A program made the position numbers and the translations under genes. A DNA stretch of 64,000 nucleotides from Dactylorhiza incarnata. Lineage: Eukaryota > Streptophyta > Magnoliopsida > Asparagales > Orchidaceae. Below the pieces are notes generated by a model. The model was not told where the DNA came from. It did no database searches and saw only the letters and a program-made list of their open reading frames with translations. This document shows positions 44,781-54,985 of this stretch, piece after piece. Every line of letters begins with the position of its first letter. Position 1 is the stretch's first letter. The DNA lies in the NCBI GenBank assembly GCA_033032865.1, contig JAWHQI010000272.1, positions 1,426,001-1,490,000 of the forward strand, in the 5' to 3' direction.

Positions 44781-45718
44781 TGTTTACCCAGAAGACCGCT
44801 TCCGAATAACATTACTCACAGACCGGACGGTCTGCGGATACAAGTCGCCCGGTTCAGGTTTTACAATGTCCATCAACATCAATCCACACAGACTGGGCGG
44901 TCTGAGCATTCAGGTCGCCTCCAGAGATTGAAGGTCACCAAGGCCCAAGTCCAAAACGACAGACCGCGGTCTCAAGTCGGAGACCGCTCGGGTTGTGCTT
45001 CGAAAGCCATCAGGGTCCAAGTTTAGAAGGCAACCCGCGGTCTCAAGCTGGAGACCGCGCGGGTTACATCTTGAAGGCTTTACAAGGCTCAAGACCAGGC
45101 GACAGGCCGCGTTCTCAAGGGCAAGCCGCGGTCTCAAGACGGAGACCGCCCGGATTGTGCCGTGAAGATCAGTAAGGACCAAGTCCAAGTAGACAAGCCG
45201 CGGTCTCAAGTCGGAGACCGCCCGGGTGGCATCATCACCTCGGTCACAGCATCTCCAGCCCCTCTACGAGACAGACCGCAAGCGCAAGCCGCCAAGCCGC
45301 ACGGCTTCTTTCTTTTCTCCTTTCTGTATCTCGTCACCGCCTGCCCGATTCTCCTGTACCCGGGCATGCGGTTATTTTATCCCTGCCCGTTCGGGCAGGC
45401 CCCCGAGCCTATAAATAGGGGGCGACAACACTCCCAAGACACGCACACTCGAATCCAGGAGCTCGCTTGTTTGAGCTGCGGTCTCGAGTTTCCCGTCTTG
45501 CGAATTATCTGACCGGCCGACTTCTGCTTTCCTGCACTTGTAACCCGCTGTAACCGCTTCTTCTTAATCAAAGGAAAGCCCGTCACAGGAGTGACATTCG
45601 CCGTGACGGACGAAGTCTGGCCTTGACCGCTGCTAGCGACCTCATTTTCTCCATCTAAAAAGTAACCGGCAGTCCGCAACCTCCGCTTTCCTTCGGAGGT
45701 GCGATTTCAGACTCAACA
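44781..45718 (+). repeat. Tat1 3' LTR (938 bp)
   Basis: Pairs with 7032-7968. It is preceded by atgcggggatta, the probable polypurine tract. TATA box at 45410-45417. Ends ACTCAACA, followed by the duplication ttcgt. Confidence 0.94.
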
Positions 45719-45723
45719 TTCGT

Positions 45724-46573
45724 CACCATGCTCCAAAGATGGTAAGTGATCATCCTCTTTACCTGCGGAAAGTCTTTCTATACAAGGAACAAGTTCATCA
45801 AATTTCACATTAATTGATTCTTCAACTTTTCTAGTTCTTTTATTAAAAATTCTATAAGCTTTACTATTTGAAGAATATCCAAGAAAAGTTCATTCATCAC
45901 ATTTTTCATCAAACTTTCTCAAGTTATCTTTAGTATTTAAAATGAAATATTTACAACCAAAAACATTGAAGTAAGATACGTTAGACTTCTTTTGAAAATA
46001 AAGTTCATATGGTGTGTGATTAAGAGATGGGCGAAACATGATTCTATTCATAACATAACATGATGTATTTACGGCTTCGGCCCAAAAGGACTTAGACAAT
46101 TTATATTCACATAACATAGTGCGTGCCAATTCTTGAAGTGTCATATTCTTTCTTTCTACAACACGTTGTGGTGTGCGTGGTGTGGAAAACTCATGTTTAA
46201 TACCTAACATATCACAAAAAGATGCAAACTTTTTATTTTCAAATTTTCCTCCATGATCCGAGCGAATGCATTTAATTTTTAAATTACTTTCATTTTGAAT
46301 ACGAGTACATAATTTTGCAAATTCGCAAAACGCATCGGATTTAGAAAAGAGAAATAATGTCCAACAATATCTTGAAAAATCATCTATTAAAACATATGTA
46401 TAAAATCTACCACCGAGACTTACGGTGCTAACGGGACCAAAAAGATCCATATGAATTAATTGCAAGGGCCTTGTAGTAGAAATGAAATTTTTACTTTTAA
46501 AAGAGGATTTAGTAAATTTACTTTTTTGACATGGTGAACAAAGTGAAGGTAAAGTTCCATTTAACCTAGGCAA
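45724..46573 (-). pseudogene. Copia integrase
   Basis: Minus strand. Open part 46573-45890 with the CX2C end of the zinc region (CSPCQKSK), HMDLFGPVSTVSLGGRFYTY, DDFSRYCWTLFL, the second acidic block RSDHGGKFEN and the third VVERKNMTLQELARTM. The residues before VVERKN seem short by a codon or more. After a stop at 45890 the tail is still readable (FLGYSSNSKAYR, then a stretch ending KVEESINVKFDE) and runs into the Tat1 duplication at 45719-45723. The protein then resumes at 7031 as the linker to RT. Confidence 0.93.
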
Positions 46574-46680
46574 TGCTCTAATTGAATCACTTTTGGCAAG
46601 TTTAACAATAAGCTTTGTGCTAGCATGTCCTAGCCGTTTATGTCAAAGTTCTAATTCATCCTTTTTTGTGATAAAACATT

Positions 46681-47073
46681 TTATTGATGATTTAGAAAGA
46701 TCATGAAAAAAACAATATAAACATTATGAATTCTTGGTGCAGTTTGTAAAATATCTTTTGTAGTAGGATTGGATATTTTGCATAAATTAGTGGAAGATTC
46801 AAATAAAACATCTAATCCTTTATCGCATAATTGGCTAATAGAAATTATATTGTGTTTTAGCCCTTTAACATAAAGAACATTAGATATTGTAAAGGAATCA
46901 TTACCAACTGTACCACTTCCCATGATCCTTCCTTTTCCGTTATCGCCAAATGTCACGATCCCTCCTTTCTTCTTTTCTAGGCTAAGGAACTTTGCTTTAT
47001 TGCCCGTCATGTGTGTGGAGCATCCAGAATCCAAGTACCACACGTCTTCATCGTCCTTAGCCTGCCTGCACAT
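46681..47073 (-). pseudogene. Copia protease
   Basis: Minus-strand frame with the copia aspartic protease: DVWYLDSGCSTHMTGNK (catalytic DSG), IVTFGDNGKGRIMGSG, VLYVKGLKHNIISISQLCDK, and DVLFESSTNLCKIS at the end of the domain. Stops separate it from gag and from the integrase zinc region. Confidence 0.92.
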
Positions 47074-47148
47074 CTAGAAAGAAGATGAGAGTAAAGATCC
47101 GGATACCCTAGTGGTACCACCCATAGAATAAGTGGAAGCCTTAGGTAC

Positions 47149-48235
47149 TCAGATTTGCTTTAAAGTATTTTGTTTTATTTCCCTGCAAGAATTAGATGTG
47201 TGACCTAACCTATAACAGTTTGCACACGAAATAAAGGGGGTTGAGACCCTTTTCTGGAATATTTTTTTGCTGGAAGAAATTGGATTTACAGAAGAAAAAT
47301 ATTTTGAAAAAGAAAATTCAGGCTTTTTGTATGAGGTGCTAGCGCCGACGTTAGCCCTCTCCTCGATATCCGAGCCCAAGTTTTCTAGAACTGTGGCACT
47401 GGTTTCCTAAAATCATTTCCAGTGATTTTTGGCTTATTCGAAATTTTTTAATGGCCATGGTGAGATCCTGAACTTGTGCTTTAAGTGAATAATTTTCGTT
47501 CACAAGCATGACACACATACTTTCAAAACCTTTTTTATTATTTTTTATTTGAACAAAAGAAGCTTCTAATTTCCTTTCTAATTCTCTCTTCTCTTTTGTA
47601 AGAGTTTTGACATGAGAGAGAGCTTTAGAAAGAGAATCTTCAATATCCTTTGCCATCTTAATGGAGTGATCACACTCATGGCAAAACACTTTTCTTTTTT
47701 CTAAAACAATCAATTTCTTGGAAAGCTTTTGATTTTCTTTAGTTAAAAATTCATTTTCCCGATTTAATAAAATATTATCTTTCCTATTTTCATCAAAAGC
47801 ATTGCAAGTTTCAAGAAATTTATTAAAAAGTTCATCATAAGTGGGAGGAGTTATCTCAATGTCGCTAAGAACACTGACATTGTCGTCGTCGTTTCCATGT
47901 CCCATGAGGCACATATTTGCTTCCTCATCTTCGCTTGATGAAGACCCGCTTGATTCTTCGGAGGAGTCATCCCATGTTTTTGCTTTTAGCACCTTCCTCT
48001 TTTCCTTCCCCTTGTGCCGCTTCTCCTTTTTCTCCTTCAAAAATTTTGGGCACTGGCTCCGAATATGCCCGGTCTTTCTACAATGATAGCATTCTGGTGG
48101 AGGTCTTTCTTCTTCATCATCGCTTTCCTTTTCTTTCTTAGAAGATGACCCTTTCCATCTTCCTTCCTTTTGGAAATATTTACAGAAGGTGTTTCTCCTT
48201 TCCGGATTTCTCATGAACTTTCAGAAGTTCTTTAC
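47149..48235 (-). pseudogene. Copia gag C-terminal part with two zinc knuckles
   Basis: Minus strand, two overlapping frames. 48214-47351 begins in KFMRNPERRNTFCKYF and has a first CX2CX4HX4C knuckle (CYHCRKTGHIRSQC), a lysine-rich region, an acidic Ser-rich region and a long coiled coil (ENEFLTKENQKLSKKLIVLE). The second frame (47379-47149) holds another knuckle, CANCYRLGHTSNSC. A TGA at 48221-48223 lies just after the TIR insertion site. The gctaacgtcggcgctagc segment near 47338-47355 echoes the LTR motif cluster. Confidence 0.9.
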
Positions 48236-48238
48236 CAA

Positions 48239-49101
48239 GGCTTCATTTGGGAGAGCGGCTGCAGTTGTAAAAGGAGTTGTTGTAAATGCAGGTTTGTAAA
48301 TGGAGCTCTTGGAAACTGGTTGCTGGAAATGGAGTTCTGTTTGGGTAGTTAGTGTTTGCAAAGTTGTTCAGAACAGAGAACCATTTGGCAAAACAACGGT
48401 GACGTTTTATAAATATATTTTATTATATACATTTTTAATTACTTATATATATATAGTTACATTTTCTAATTACTTTTTTTAATATTATTAAATTTTACTG
48501 TTTTTGCTATATTATGTAAGCAGTAAAATTAATTAATCCTCCGCCTCCACCGTGCCTGCGCCCGCTGCCTCCGCCATGCCTGCCAATGTTTTTTTTTTAA
48601 TTTCTCGACGGCGGTGACCTCCAGATGGAGGAGTAGGAGGAAGTGCTGGAGCTTGGCGGAGGCGGAGGAGGAGTGTGATCCGGCGGCAGTGGGTTCATGA
48701 AGCAGAAATATGGATCGAGCATCTTCCATCCCCGAGTGGAGGTGCCATGGAACACACCCTGCTTCGTATTGATGGCGACGGGGACGATGCGGTCGGTGAG
48801 CTTGGCGAACAGCGCACTGAATCGCAGCAGGAAGGGCTCGCGACAGGTGGTGCCCTCGGGGCAGATGACGAACAACGCGCTGAACGGAGAACTGGAGGTC
48901 GGGGTTGGCTCCTGTGCGGGTTCTTCCTCCTCCCAAAACGCGGCAAACTGGAGGTGGGGGCTGGCGGTTGCGTTCGGCGGAATTCCATAAGGAGCTAAAC
49001 GCGCGCTATTCGATCTGGAGGCGGAAAAACAAATGCATTTCGGGACCGGCGGTTCCGTTTTGATGAAACATACGGACGTAAAAGCCTTACCAAATGAAGC
49101 C
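48239..49101. mobile_element. Non-autonomous PIF/Harbinger-like element carrying a host gene fragment
   Basis: 863 bp, with perfect 12-bp terminal inverted repeats GGCTTCATTTGG / CCAAATGAAGCC at 48239-48250 and 49090-49101. It is flanked by caa at 48236-48238 and 49102-49104. Removing it and one caa joins the two parts of copia gag in the same frame. The left 180 bp match the left end of the PIF/Harbinger element at 62156 (for example gttgtaaatgcaggtttgta in both). The flank caa is not the usual TWA, so either the target was atypical or the border is off by a base. The interior holds a GPAT exon fragment and an AT-rich part. Confidence 0.82.
48684..48878 (-). pseudogene. GPAT: Captured fragment of a plant glycerol-3-phosphate acyltransferase gene
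   Basis: About 65 codons on the minus strand match the acyltransferase domain of the plant GPAT family that makes cutin and suberin precursors: [20 protein letters not shown] (the EGTTCREP block), then [14 protein letters not shown] (the IVPVA block), VFHGT, and [17 protein letters not shown]. Before and after, the reading frame goes into unrelated Pro/Ser-rich sequence, so only one internal piece was taken. It lies inside the TIR element, antisense to the element as drawn but parallel to the copia gag. The catalytic HX4D box, which should lie upstream, is absent, so no enzyme can be made. Which GPAT gene donated it cannot be said. Confidence 0.88.
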
Positions 49102-49815
49102 CAAGAGACTTTCTTCATCATCATCCTCATTCTCTTGGCACTCCTTTGATTTTAGTGTCAACGCCTTCTTCCTTGGCTCCTTGTTGTATTCATCATTTTG
49201 GATTTTGAGTTCTACCTCATGGGTTTTGAGATTCCCAATGAGGCTCTCAACTTGGAGCGTTCTTAGATTGTGCGATTCTGAAATGACCGTCACCTTCGGG
49301 TTGAATTTTGGAGAAAGAGAATGAAGGATCTTTCTGACCAAGTCGCCATTTGAGAAGGTCTTTCCAAGAGCTTTTGAGACATTCGCGATCTTAGTGAATC
49401 GCGTGTACATTCCATCAACATCTTCGCTTTCATCCATTCGGAACTTTTCATATTCCGACTCTAGTTGGAAAAGCTTTGAATCTTTAACCTGCGATGTACC
49501 TTCATGAGTAATTTTCAAATGATTCCAAATATCATAAGCAGTAGTACATGCAGAAATTCTATTAAATTCATTTCTATTTAACGCACAAAATAGAGCATTC
49601 AACTACCATTTATCCTTAGGTTTTTATAATGTTACTTCTCCAACTACAAATGTAGGAGGAGAGTATTCCTCTTCTACCATATTCCAAACCTCAATATCTA
49701 GGGTCATAAGAAAACATCTCATCCTATTTTTCCAATAATTATAATCTGACTCAGTAAATAGTGGAGGTCTACTAATTCCCTGACCCTCAGAAAAAGCGAG
49801 ATCATAAGACGCCAT
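49087..49815 (-). pseudogene. Copia gag N-terminal part
   Basis: Minus strand. The start MASYDLAFSEGQGISRPPLF at 49815 follows the primer site by about 30 bp; it carries the gag lead motif SDYNYWKNRMRCFLMTLDIE. After a stop near 49624, the frame 49602-49087 continues with the UBN2-type gag core: ALNRNEFNRISACTTAYDIW, LFQLESEYEKFRMDESEDVD, RILHSLSPKFNPKVTVISES, LQVESLIGNLKTHEVELK. It ends EESLL at the TIR element. Confidence 0.92.
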
Positions 49816-49846
49816 TATTCCTGGTTTTTAAACCGTTTGAAATAAT

Positions 49847-49861
49847 CTACCTCTGATACCA
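49847..49861 (-). promoter_or_regulatory. Copia primer binding site, tRNA-iMet type
   Basis: On the minus strand, tggtatcagaggtag starts two bases from the 5' LTR. The first eleven bases match the initiator-tRNA-Met 3' end complement used by most plant copia elements. It fixes the element orientation. Confidence 0.92.
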
Positions 49862-49863
49862 CT

Positions 49864-50931
49864 TGTTGGATCGATAGACGCCCTTAGAGGGAGGGGGAGG
49901 GGTGAATAAGGGAATAAAAATTTTTCTTATAATTTTATGAAAATGACTAAATTGTTTTAAAGTTAACAAGAGAGCAAAATAACAATTTAGTAAAAAGTAA
50001 TTTGCAATAATAAAATTTACGCCAAATGAGAGAAATCAAGTAAACACAAATAGAGACATGATTGTATTATATGAATAAGTGTTTACATAAATTTGATTTC
50101 AATATCGCCAGAAATCGGAGACGTACAAATGTTAATAACTTTTCCTTTTCTATACCGACTTGTATCCCCATATACCGGTTGGCTTTAGCCTATCCTTCCC
50201 TGGATACGGCCTCAAGCCGCTCTAGCCAATCCTTCCCCGATTATGGCCTCAAGGACCCCCTAGATCTAATCTCCTAGACCTAGTCGCCAACTCACGCGGC
50301 GAATTACACCCTAAGCCGCACAAGGACCTAGTCGCCAACACAAGACGATTTTACTACAAAAATTACAATAATGAAATAAAGTAAATAACAAGAACTCCCT
50401 CTATGAGATTTCTGAAGTTGAGGATGAATGATCGCTGTAGCATAAGCGGGGTTGAAGCGATCGTTCTTCGGATGCAGCGTGGGGGCTTCCTTCTCCAGAA
50501 ATCTTCTTTGGCTTTGAGTGAGAGATGAACTTTCGACAGAGTAGCAGCTCTGGAATTTTGGCACAAGTAATCTCTTTGGAAGCTCTGACCAAAACGAGAG
50601 AGGAGTCATCAATTTATAGACCTTGAAGATAGCGCCTGCGGTAGCTCCTAGCGCCTGCGGTAGCGTTCGTGTGGAGCGGTTGCGAAACCGTCGGCGGTGT
50701 GGCGTTGTGCGCACGAACTTGAGCTAGCACTAGGCGGTAGCGCTAGCGCCTGCGTTAACCCCTGGCGCTGGCGGTAGTGCTTTAGTTCAGTTTGTTGGTT
50801 CCAAGCTGTTTTCTTCCTGTGGAGTATTGCACCTATAGTTCCTGCACACTATAAACACACGACAAGCAAGATCAAATACAATATGAGATTTGTTATTCTC
50901 AAACAAAGGGACGTGACACGCATGTCCAACA
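49864..50931 (-). repeat. Copia 5' LTR (1068 bp)
   Basis: Partner of 2500-3587. It is shorter mainly because one unit of the agcgctagcgctggcggt cluster (about 3380-3400 in the partner) is missing and the G run is shorter. Confidence 0.93.
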
Positions 50932-51400
50932 GGATGTACGAAGGTGCTGGAATGATGAGCTTTATGGGTGGGGGTCGTCGACAAGATGAGGACAGGGAGG
51001 AGGGCGGCCGGTTAGGGCTGTGTAGGGCTGAATGGCGATGGGGTAGAGTTTGGGGGGGGGGGGGGGGGGGGGTGTGGAAGGATGTAGGAGGCGACATGGA
51101 ACCAAAAAGCGGAGGCTGGATTTTCTGTAGAGGGAGGTGGGAGCTGAGAAATGATTCGGAAGAAAACCGTGTTTGATTGTCACCTGAGGGGTGGTTTTCG
51201 GCGTCATGGAGGACGGGGAAAGTGGTGGCGAGCTTGGAACTGGACGTCGGAGGCTGTACGGTGTTCCAACGAGGTTGCCAGAGGTTGGGGGAGCAGTGGA
51301 AATAGTGGCGGCAAGCAAGCACCCTGCTGGAGTTGGCACTGGGGGATCAAGCTTCAACACCCTAGACGTAGCGACTTCTTCTGCAGAAAACCTAACTCTT
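50932..51400. repeat. Dispersed repeat, right half
   Basis: Continues the repeat broken at 2499: ggatgtacgaaggtgctgg here parallels ggatgtacgaaggagctag at 54098. The match runs on through gtagagggaggtgg-agctg and gaggggtgg to about 54380. It contains a G run of some 22 bases (about 51050-51071). On the minus strand it is open and Pro/Ser-rich (LLHPSTPPPPPPPKLYP), with no recognised domain. Confidence 0.75.
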
Positions 51401-51752
51401 GATATCCCTTATTTGCTTTAACTGTATGCGACAAATGGGAATTTAAGTTAATCATCTGACGAGCTTAAACGCACGCTCAGATGATTTAACGTAAATCTCA
51501 AAATACAAGTACAAATAAAATAGAAAAATACATAAGCATATGAAAATTCATGACGAACGCGATGAGGGTCTCCGATCGCTAATCCTACGATTCAAAAATC
51601 ATCGATCTCGTAAATTGCTCAAATTTGGTGCTATAGAGATCCCCCGCTCAAAAACTTTCATCTCCGATGATTGGAGACTATCAGGCCCTGGGTGCATGCC
51701 CAATAAGAACTGAAGTAGTTGCATGAACTCTGATGTTGTCACAATCTCGCAG
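51401..51752. other. No gene recognised
   Basis: About 350 bp, with short atgattt / gatgattt motifs (51430-51490). No frame or repeat partner recognised within the window. Confidence 0.5.
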
Positions 51753-52055
51753 CCTATGGTAACTGTGGTGCCCACTTAAGGCCGTCGTCCACCGAAGCTG
51801 CCAAGGGCCCCACACACGAAGTAAGCCACCACATGGATGAATGGTAGAGATGCAATGAAAGCTAGAGGTACAGACAAAGCTCTGATAAAGGTGGGAGCTG
51901 ATGCTATGGTAAGTGTAGTGTCCACTTAAGGTCGTCGTCCACCGAAGCTGCCAAGGGCCCCATACACGAAGTAAACCTTCACATGGATGAATGATAGGGC
52001 TACAATGGAGGCTGGAAGTATGCTAGAACTGCTCGAAGAGCGAGTTGAGATGACT
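51753..52055. repeat. 150-bp imperfect tandem duplication
   Basis: Units start at 51753 and 51903 (ctatggtaa-tgt-gtg-cc) and share cgtcgtccaccgaagctgcc and cacatggatgaatg. The second unit runs into aactgctcgaagagcgagttgagatgactgc-type sequence that occurs again at about 53292-53322. Confidence 0.8.
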
Positions 52056-52089
52056 GCAGTTGAAGCTGTGGTAAAGGTGTGCGCTGAAG

Positions 52090-52231
52090 CTGAAGCTGAA
52101 AGGGAAGCTTGAAGGCCTCCAAAACTAGGTGGACACACATATAGAATCAAATCCGCTACATTGAATACAACATGCAGTTTGATATTCCTAGGAATATCAA
52201 ACTCAAAGAAATTTGACTTAGACTCTCTCAT
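52090..52231 (-). pseudogene. Gypsy integrase C-terminal remnant, probable
   Basis: Minus strand: FEFDIPRNIKLHVVFNVADL resembles the end of Ty3/gypsy integrases, where a line such as LP-x-I-x-x-x-FNVADL is standard. The reading continues LILYVCPP and dissolves. Too short to name a lineage. Confidence 0.5.
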
Positions 52232-52459
52232 GACAAGTGCATTGATCTATTCACCCAACACTCAAATTCATAGTTGTCCCCAATCAAAACCTCTCAAATA
52301 ATATGCTAATCATCACCTAATCACCTTATTTGAACATTTCCTCTCTCATGTGATTAGTTGCGCAAGTTTTAAAATATTTATTATTTAATATAACTTTTAC
52401 GTTAGAGTATGACATGTAAATCATGCAATATATGCAAATGACAAATCATAAACCCAACA

Positions 52460-53640
52460 GACTCACTAAATGCAGACTCTACATAGCGGTGGATGTCCCT
52501 CAAGACGGGTTGTATATTCAGAGATTCTTTTGGCGGGTTGTAGAAATACTCATCAAGTGTGCAACGACACTCAAGCGTCGAAATGAGACATTAACAGTAA
52601 GATACGAGCTCATATTGTGCCAAATGTCTCTTAGGAAACCTGACTCATCAGGAGATTCCTCTGGAGGTAGATATAGAAATTCGCTGTAAATGCGACGAAT
52701 ACCAGAAGGTATGCCGAAGACATCAACACCATGGTGTAACTCTGAGATGCGTCGACCGTCTCCAAAAGGTAAAAACCCATCATGCGGCTCTCTAAGAGGC
52801 TCAACAAGGTGCTCGTCATAGGACTGGTCATATGGGTGTTGTTCGTCTTGATGATCACTAGTGGGTGTGGTAATCACAACATGGTGGCTAAGCAGCTCTC
52901 GACTATCACTCATAGTGAGATTCGGGAGAATAAAAAGAGACTCGACAACATAGCTACTCATGACGAGGTCAATGGGTGGAGTACTCAATGACACATCTAT
53001 GAACAAGGTAGTAACTCCGTCGACGCATGGGGTAGGGGAAGGACACATCAATATAGGATCACTAAGCCACTCTTACTCACACTCGTCCGGTACCATAAGG
53101 TATGCGTCAAACTGAAATGGCAGACAACTCATCAAATGATGTGCCTCTTCGGGGTGAGAAAACTCAGCATCATGTATCCCAGCTTTCGTGTCCAATAGGA
53201 CAAGAGAAGCCATGATGGTGGCCTCGGGCTAAGGGAGGACTCACGATGGGATGGTCATGGTTGATTCTCGACTAAACCTGGTGGATTGCAAGAACTGCTC
53301 GAAGAGCGAGTTGAGATGACTGCTCGACAAACTCTAACTGATGACCGCTCGGTGCCACATAAATCGCAGACCGTTGTCCGAAACAGAGTTTAACAACGGC
53401 TGTGACAGGATTGTCATGAATGTCGCTCTTCACCATTAACTTGTCAAAATAATGTCTATACTCAGCAATATACCTGCATCCTTGCCGGAGGGTAAAAATT
53501 GCGCGAGGAGGCGAGTGTTATATGACGTTAACAGATACCTGTAACACAATCTCCGCTTCATCTCCACCCAATTGGTGATGAGGCAAAGACATCTCGCACA
53601 AGGGCCCTTTTAATGCAATGCCAGTACTCTCTCGCCTAAT
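52460..53640 (-). other. Decayed coding remnant, perhaps gypsy gag-related
   Basis: Minus strand. 53051-52518 is open for 177 codons but I do not recognise it. It contains FLYLPPEESPDESGFLRDIW, and a similar line (YNPPKESLNIQPVLRDIH) follows in another frame near 52480-52540, suggesting an internal repeat. Further up (about 53480-53380) is YIAEYRHYFDKLMVKSDI, faintly like the gag core of gypsy elements. Stops break all of it. It lies upstream of the integrase remnant on the same strand. Confidence 0.35.
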
Positions 53641-54382
53641 CTAACAGACGAATGCACACATGCAATCCGTTGAATTAATGATGGCTAACCCTAAACCCTA
53701 ATGTGTTGCTCATGAGTCACCATGCAAATAATTCTGACATGCAAGTAATTAAATAATATTAATTTTAAAATCTTGTGCAGACATCACAATTGATCAAAAA
53801 TATCACAATTTAAGTAAGCATATAATAATTGTAATACATGAGAGTGCATTAAAATCAAGTGACGAGCGAATAAGAAATGCACATCTACTGAAAGCGAAAT
53901 AGTCAAATTATATTTGAGCATAAAATTTCTAGTAATAAAGGACCCATACGATGCGATGAAATGAAAAATGGAAGTAAAAGCTCACAAAGTAATCAATGTT
54001 GGTGGTGGAGGGGAGGATCTGGTGGCGGCCGTTGCCTAGAAGGGAGAATGCTACTGTGGAAGCTGACGGGGTCGGGCAGGATTGGGGAAGGGTGGGTGGA
54101 TGTACGAAGGAGCTAGAAATGGGGGGCTTCAAGGGTATTGGTGGTACATGGAGGGGGGAGGTTGGTCGAGGCTATGTAGGGCTGGACAATGCTCGGAGGG
54201 GAGTTTGAGGGGTGTGGAATTGGCTGTGGGTCTGGTGGAGGAGGATGTAGGAGGCTGAAGGGGGCCAAAAAGGCGGCGACTGGAGCTTATGTAGAGGGAG
54301 GTGGCAGCTGGGAAATGATTTGGTGGAAAATTGTGGCTAGGTTGTTGCAAGAGGGGTGGCTGTCGGTTTCGGGGAGGACATG
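53641..54382. repeat. Second copy of the dispersed repeat
   Basis: Aligns with 1872-2499 and then 50932-51215 without the SINE and without the copia element. It therefore shows both empty sites: ttaagtaagcatataat at about 53811-53827 for the SINE and gggtgggtggatgtacgaag at about 54090-54109 for the copia. It ends where an LTR-like sequence begins. Confidence 0.78.
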
Positions 54383-54985
54383 TGTACAACCAGTATATCG
54401 TCGTGGGTGGAGCCCATTCATACCACATAGGCGGAAGTCAAAGTCAAAGGTCAAAGCAAAGTCAACCAGTATGAGCATCAGAAGGTCATAGGCGAGTATG
54501 CGAGTATCTTTTCCATACTCGCCAGGTAAGCGACATCGGTGCCATCTCGCCAAGTGTGCGAGATCCTTCATACTTGCTAGTATGCGAGATCATTCTATAG
54601 TCTCCATAGTTGCCAGGTTGGTATATGCAACCTCGCAGGGGGCCGGGTATAGTCGCCTACATACCCCCCCAGGATTTGTCTATAAATAGACCCCCAGGGG
54701 TACCATGAATTGCACCTCTTTTGACACTACTTTTGGGAGACAACCAGTGTTCTCTTGAAATCTTGACCCCCCATCCCTCTGCTAGCGAGATACTAGCCAA
54801 AAGGTACCTTCCTCGTACCGTGCTCAACCATTTTTGGTTGTGGAGGGGGAGTTTCTCCCAAACTTTCGGGTACGTGACGGGACCTCCCTGCTGAAGCGCC
54901 TGAGGTCTGTTTGCAGTTTTTCTCTCTCTTCTTAACTCCGGCCTTCAGATCCGAGTAGCCAGACCGCGGGATAAGTAGCCTCAGT
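54383..54985 (+). repeat. LTR-like sequence, Tat-type start, right border uncertain
   Basis: Begins TGTACAACC, the same start as the Tat2 LTR read in its own direction, and cuts the dispersed repeat. It carries repeated cgagtatgcgag / tcgccaag motifs (54490-54600) and a TATA box tataaata at 54681-54688 followed by gacccccagg. I found neither a partner LTR nor a clear target duplication, so it may be a solo or truncated LTR. Confidence 0.5.

Larger units (their letters stand above)
7032..45718 (+). mobile_element. Tat1: Tat-lineage Ty3/gypsy retrotransposon, plus strand, nested
   Basis: LTRs at 7032-7968 and 44781-45718 start TGTTTACCC and end ACTCAACA. They are flanked by a perfect 5-bp duplication, ttcgt (7027-7031 and 45719-45723). 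The sense strand carries gag, PR, RT, RNase H, an extra archaeal-type RNase H and INT, the hallmark of the Tat lineage. Downstream of pol come tandem repeats and two antisense genes (minus, 40377-44691). Tat2 interrupts INT at 13179 and an Athila-like element sits in the 3' region at 26817. Removing both leaves a unit of about 14 kb. LTRs differ by roughly 30 substitutions in 938 bp. Confidence 0.95.
2500..50931 (-). mobile_element. Ty1/copia LTR retrotransposon, possibly SIRE-like, heavily nested
   Basis: Two LTRs of about 1.07-1.09 kb, both TGTTGG...CAACA read on the plus strand, bound the element. Read on the minus strand the order is 5' LTR, PBS, gag, PR, INT, RT, RNase H, 3' LTR, which is the copia order. 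The 5-bp flanks are ggctg on the left and ggatg on the right; the empty paralogous site near 54094-54105 reads through as gggtggatgtac, so the left copy has probably mutated. Between INT and RT lies the whole Tat1 element (7032-45718). Gag is cut by a TIR element at 48239-49101. Several stops and small gaps leave every domain broken. SIRE/Maximus is a guess from the 1-kb LTR, the DSGCSTHMTG protease and a gag with two zinc knuckles. Confidence 0.93.

Noticed and set aside
48597..49130. Functional acyltransferase gene
   Set aside because: Only about 65 codons match GPAT, the catalytic HX4D box is missing and the ends run into TIR sequence.
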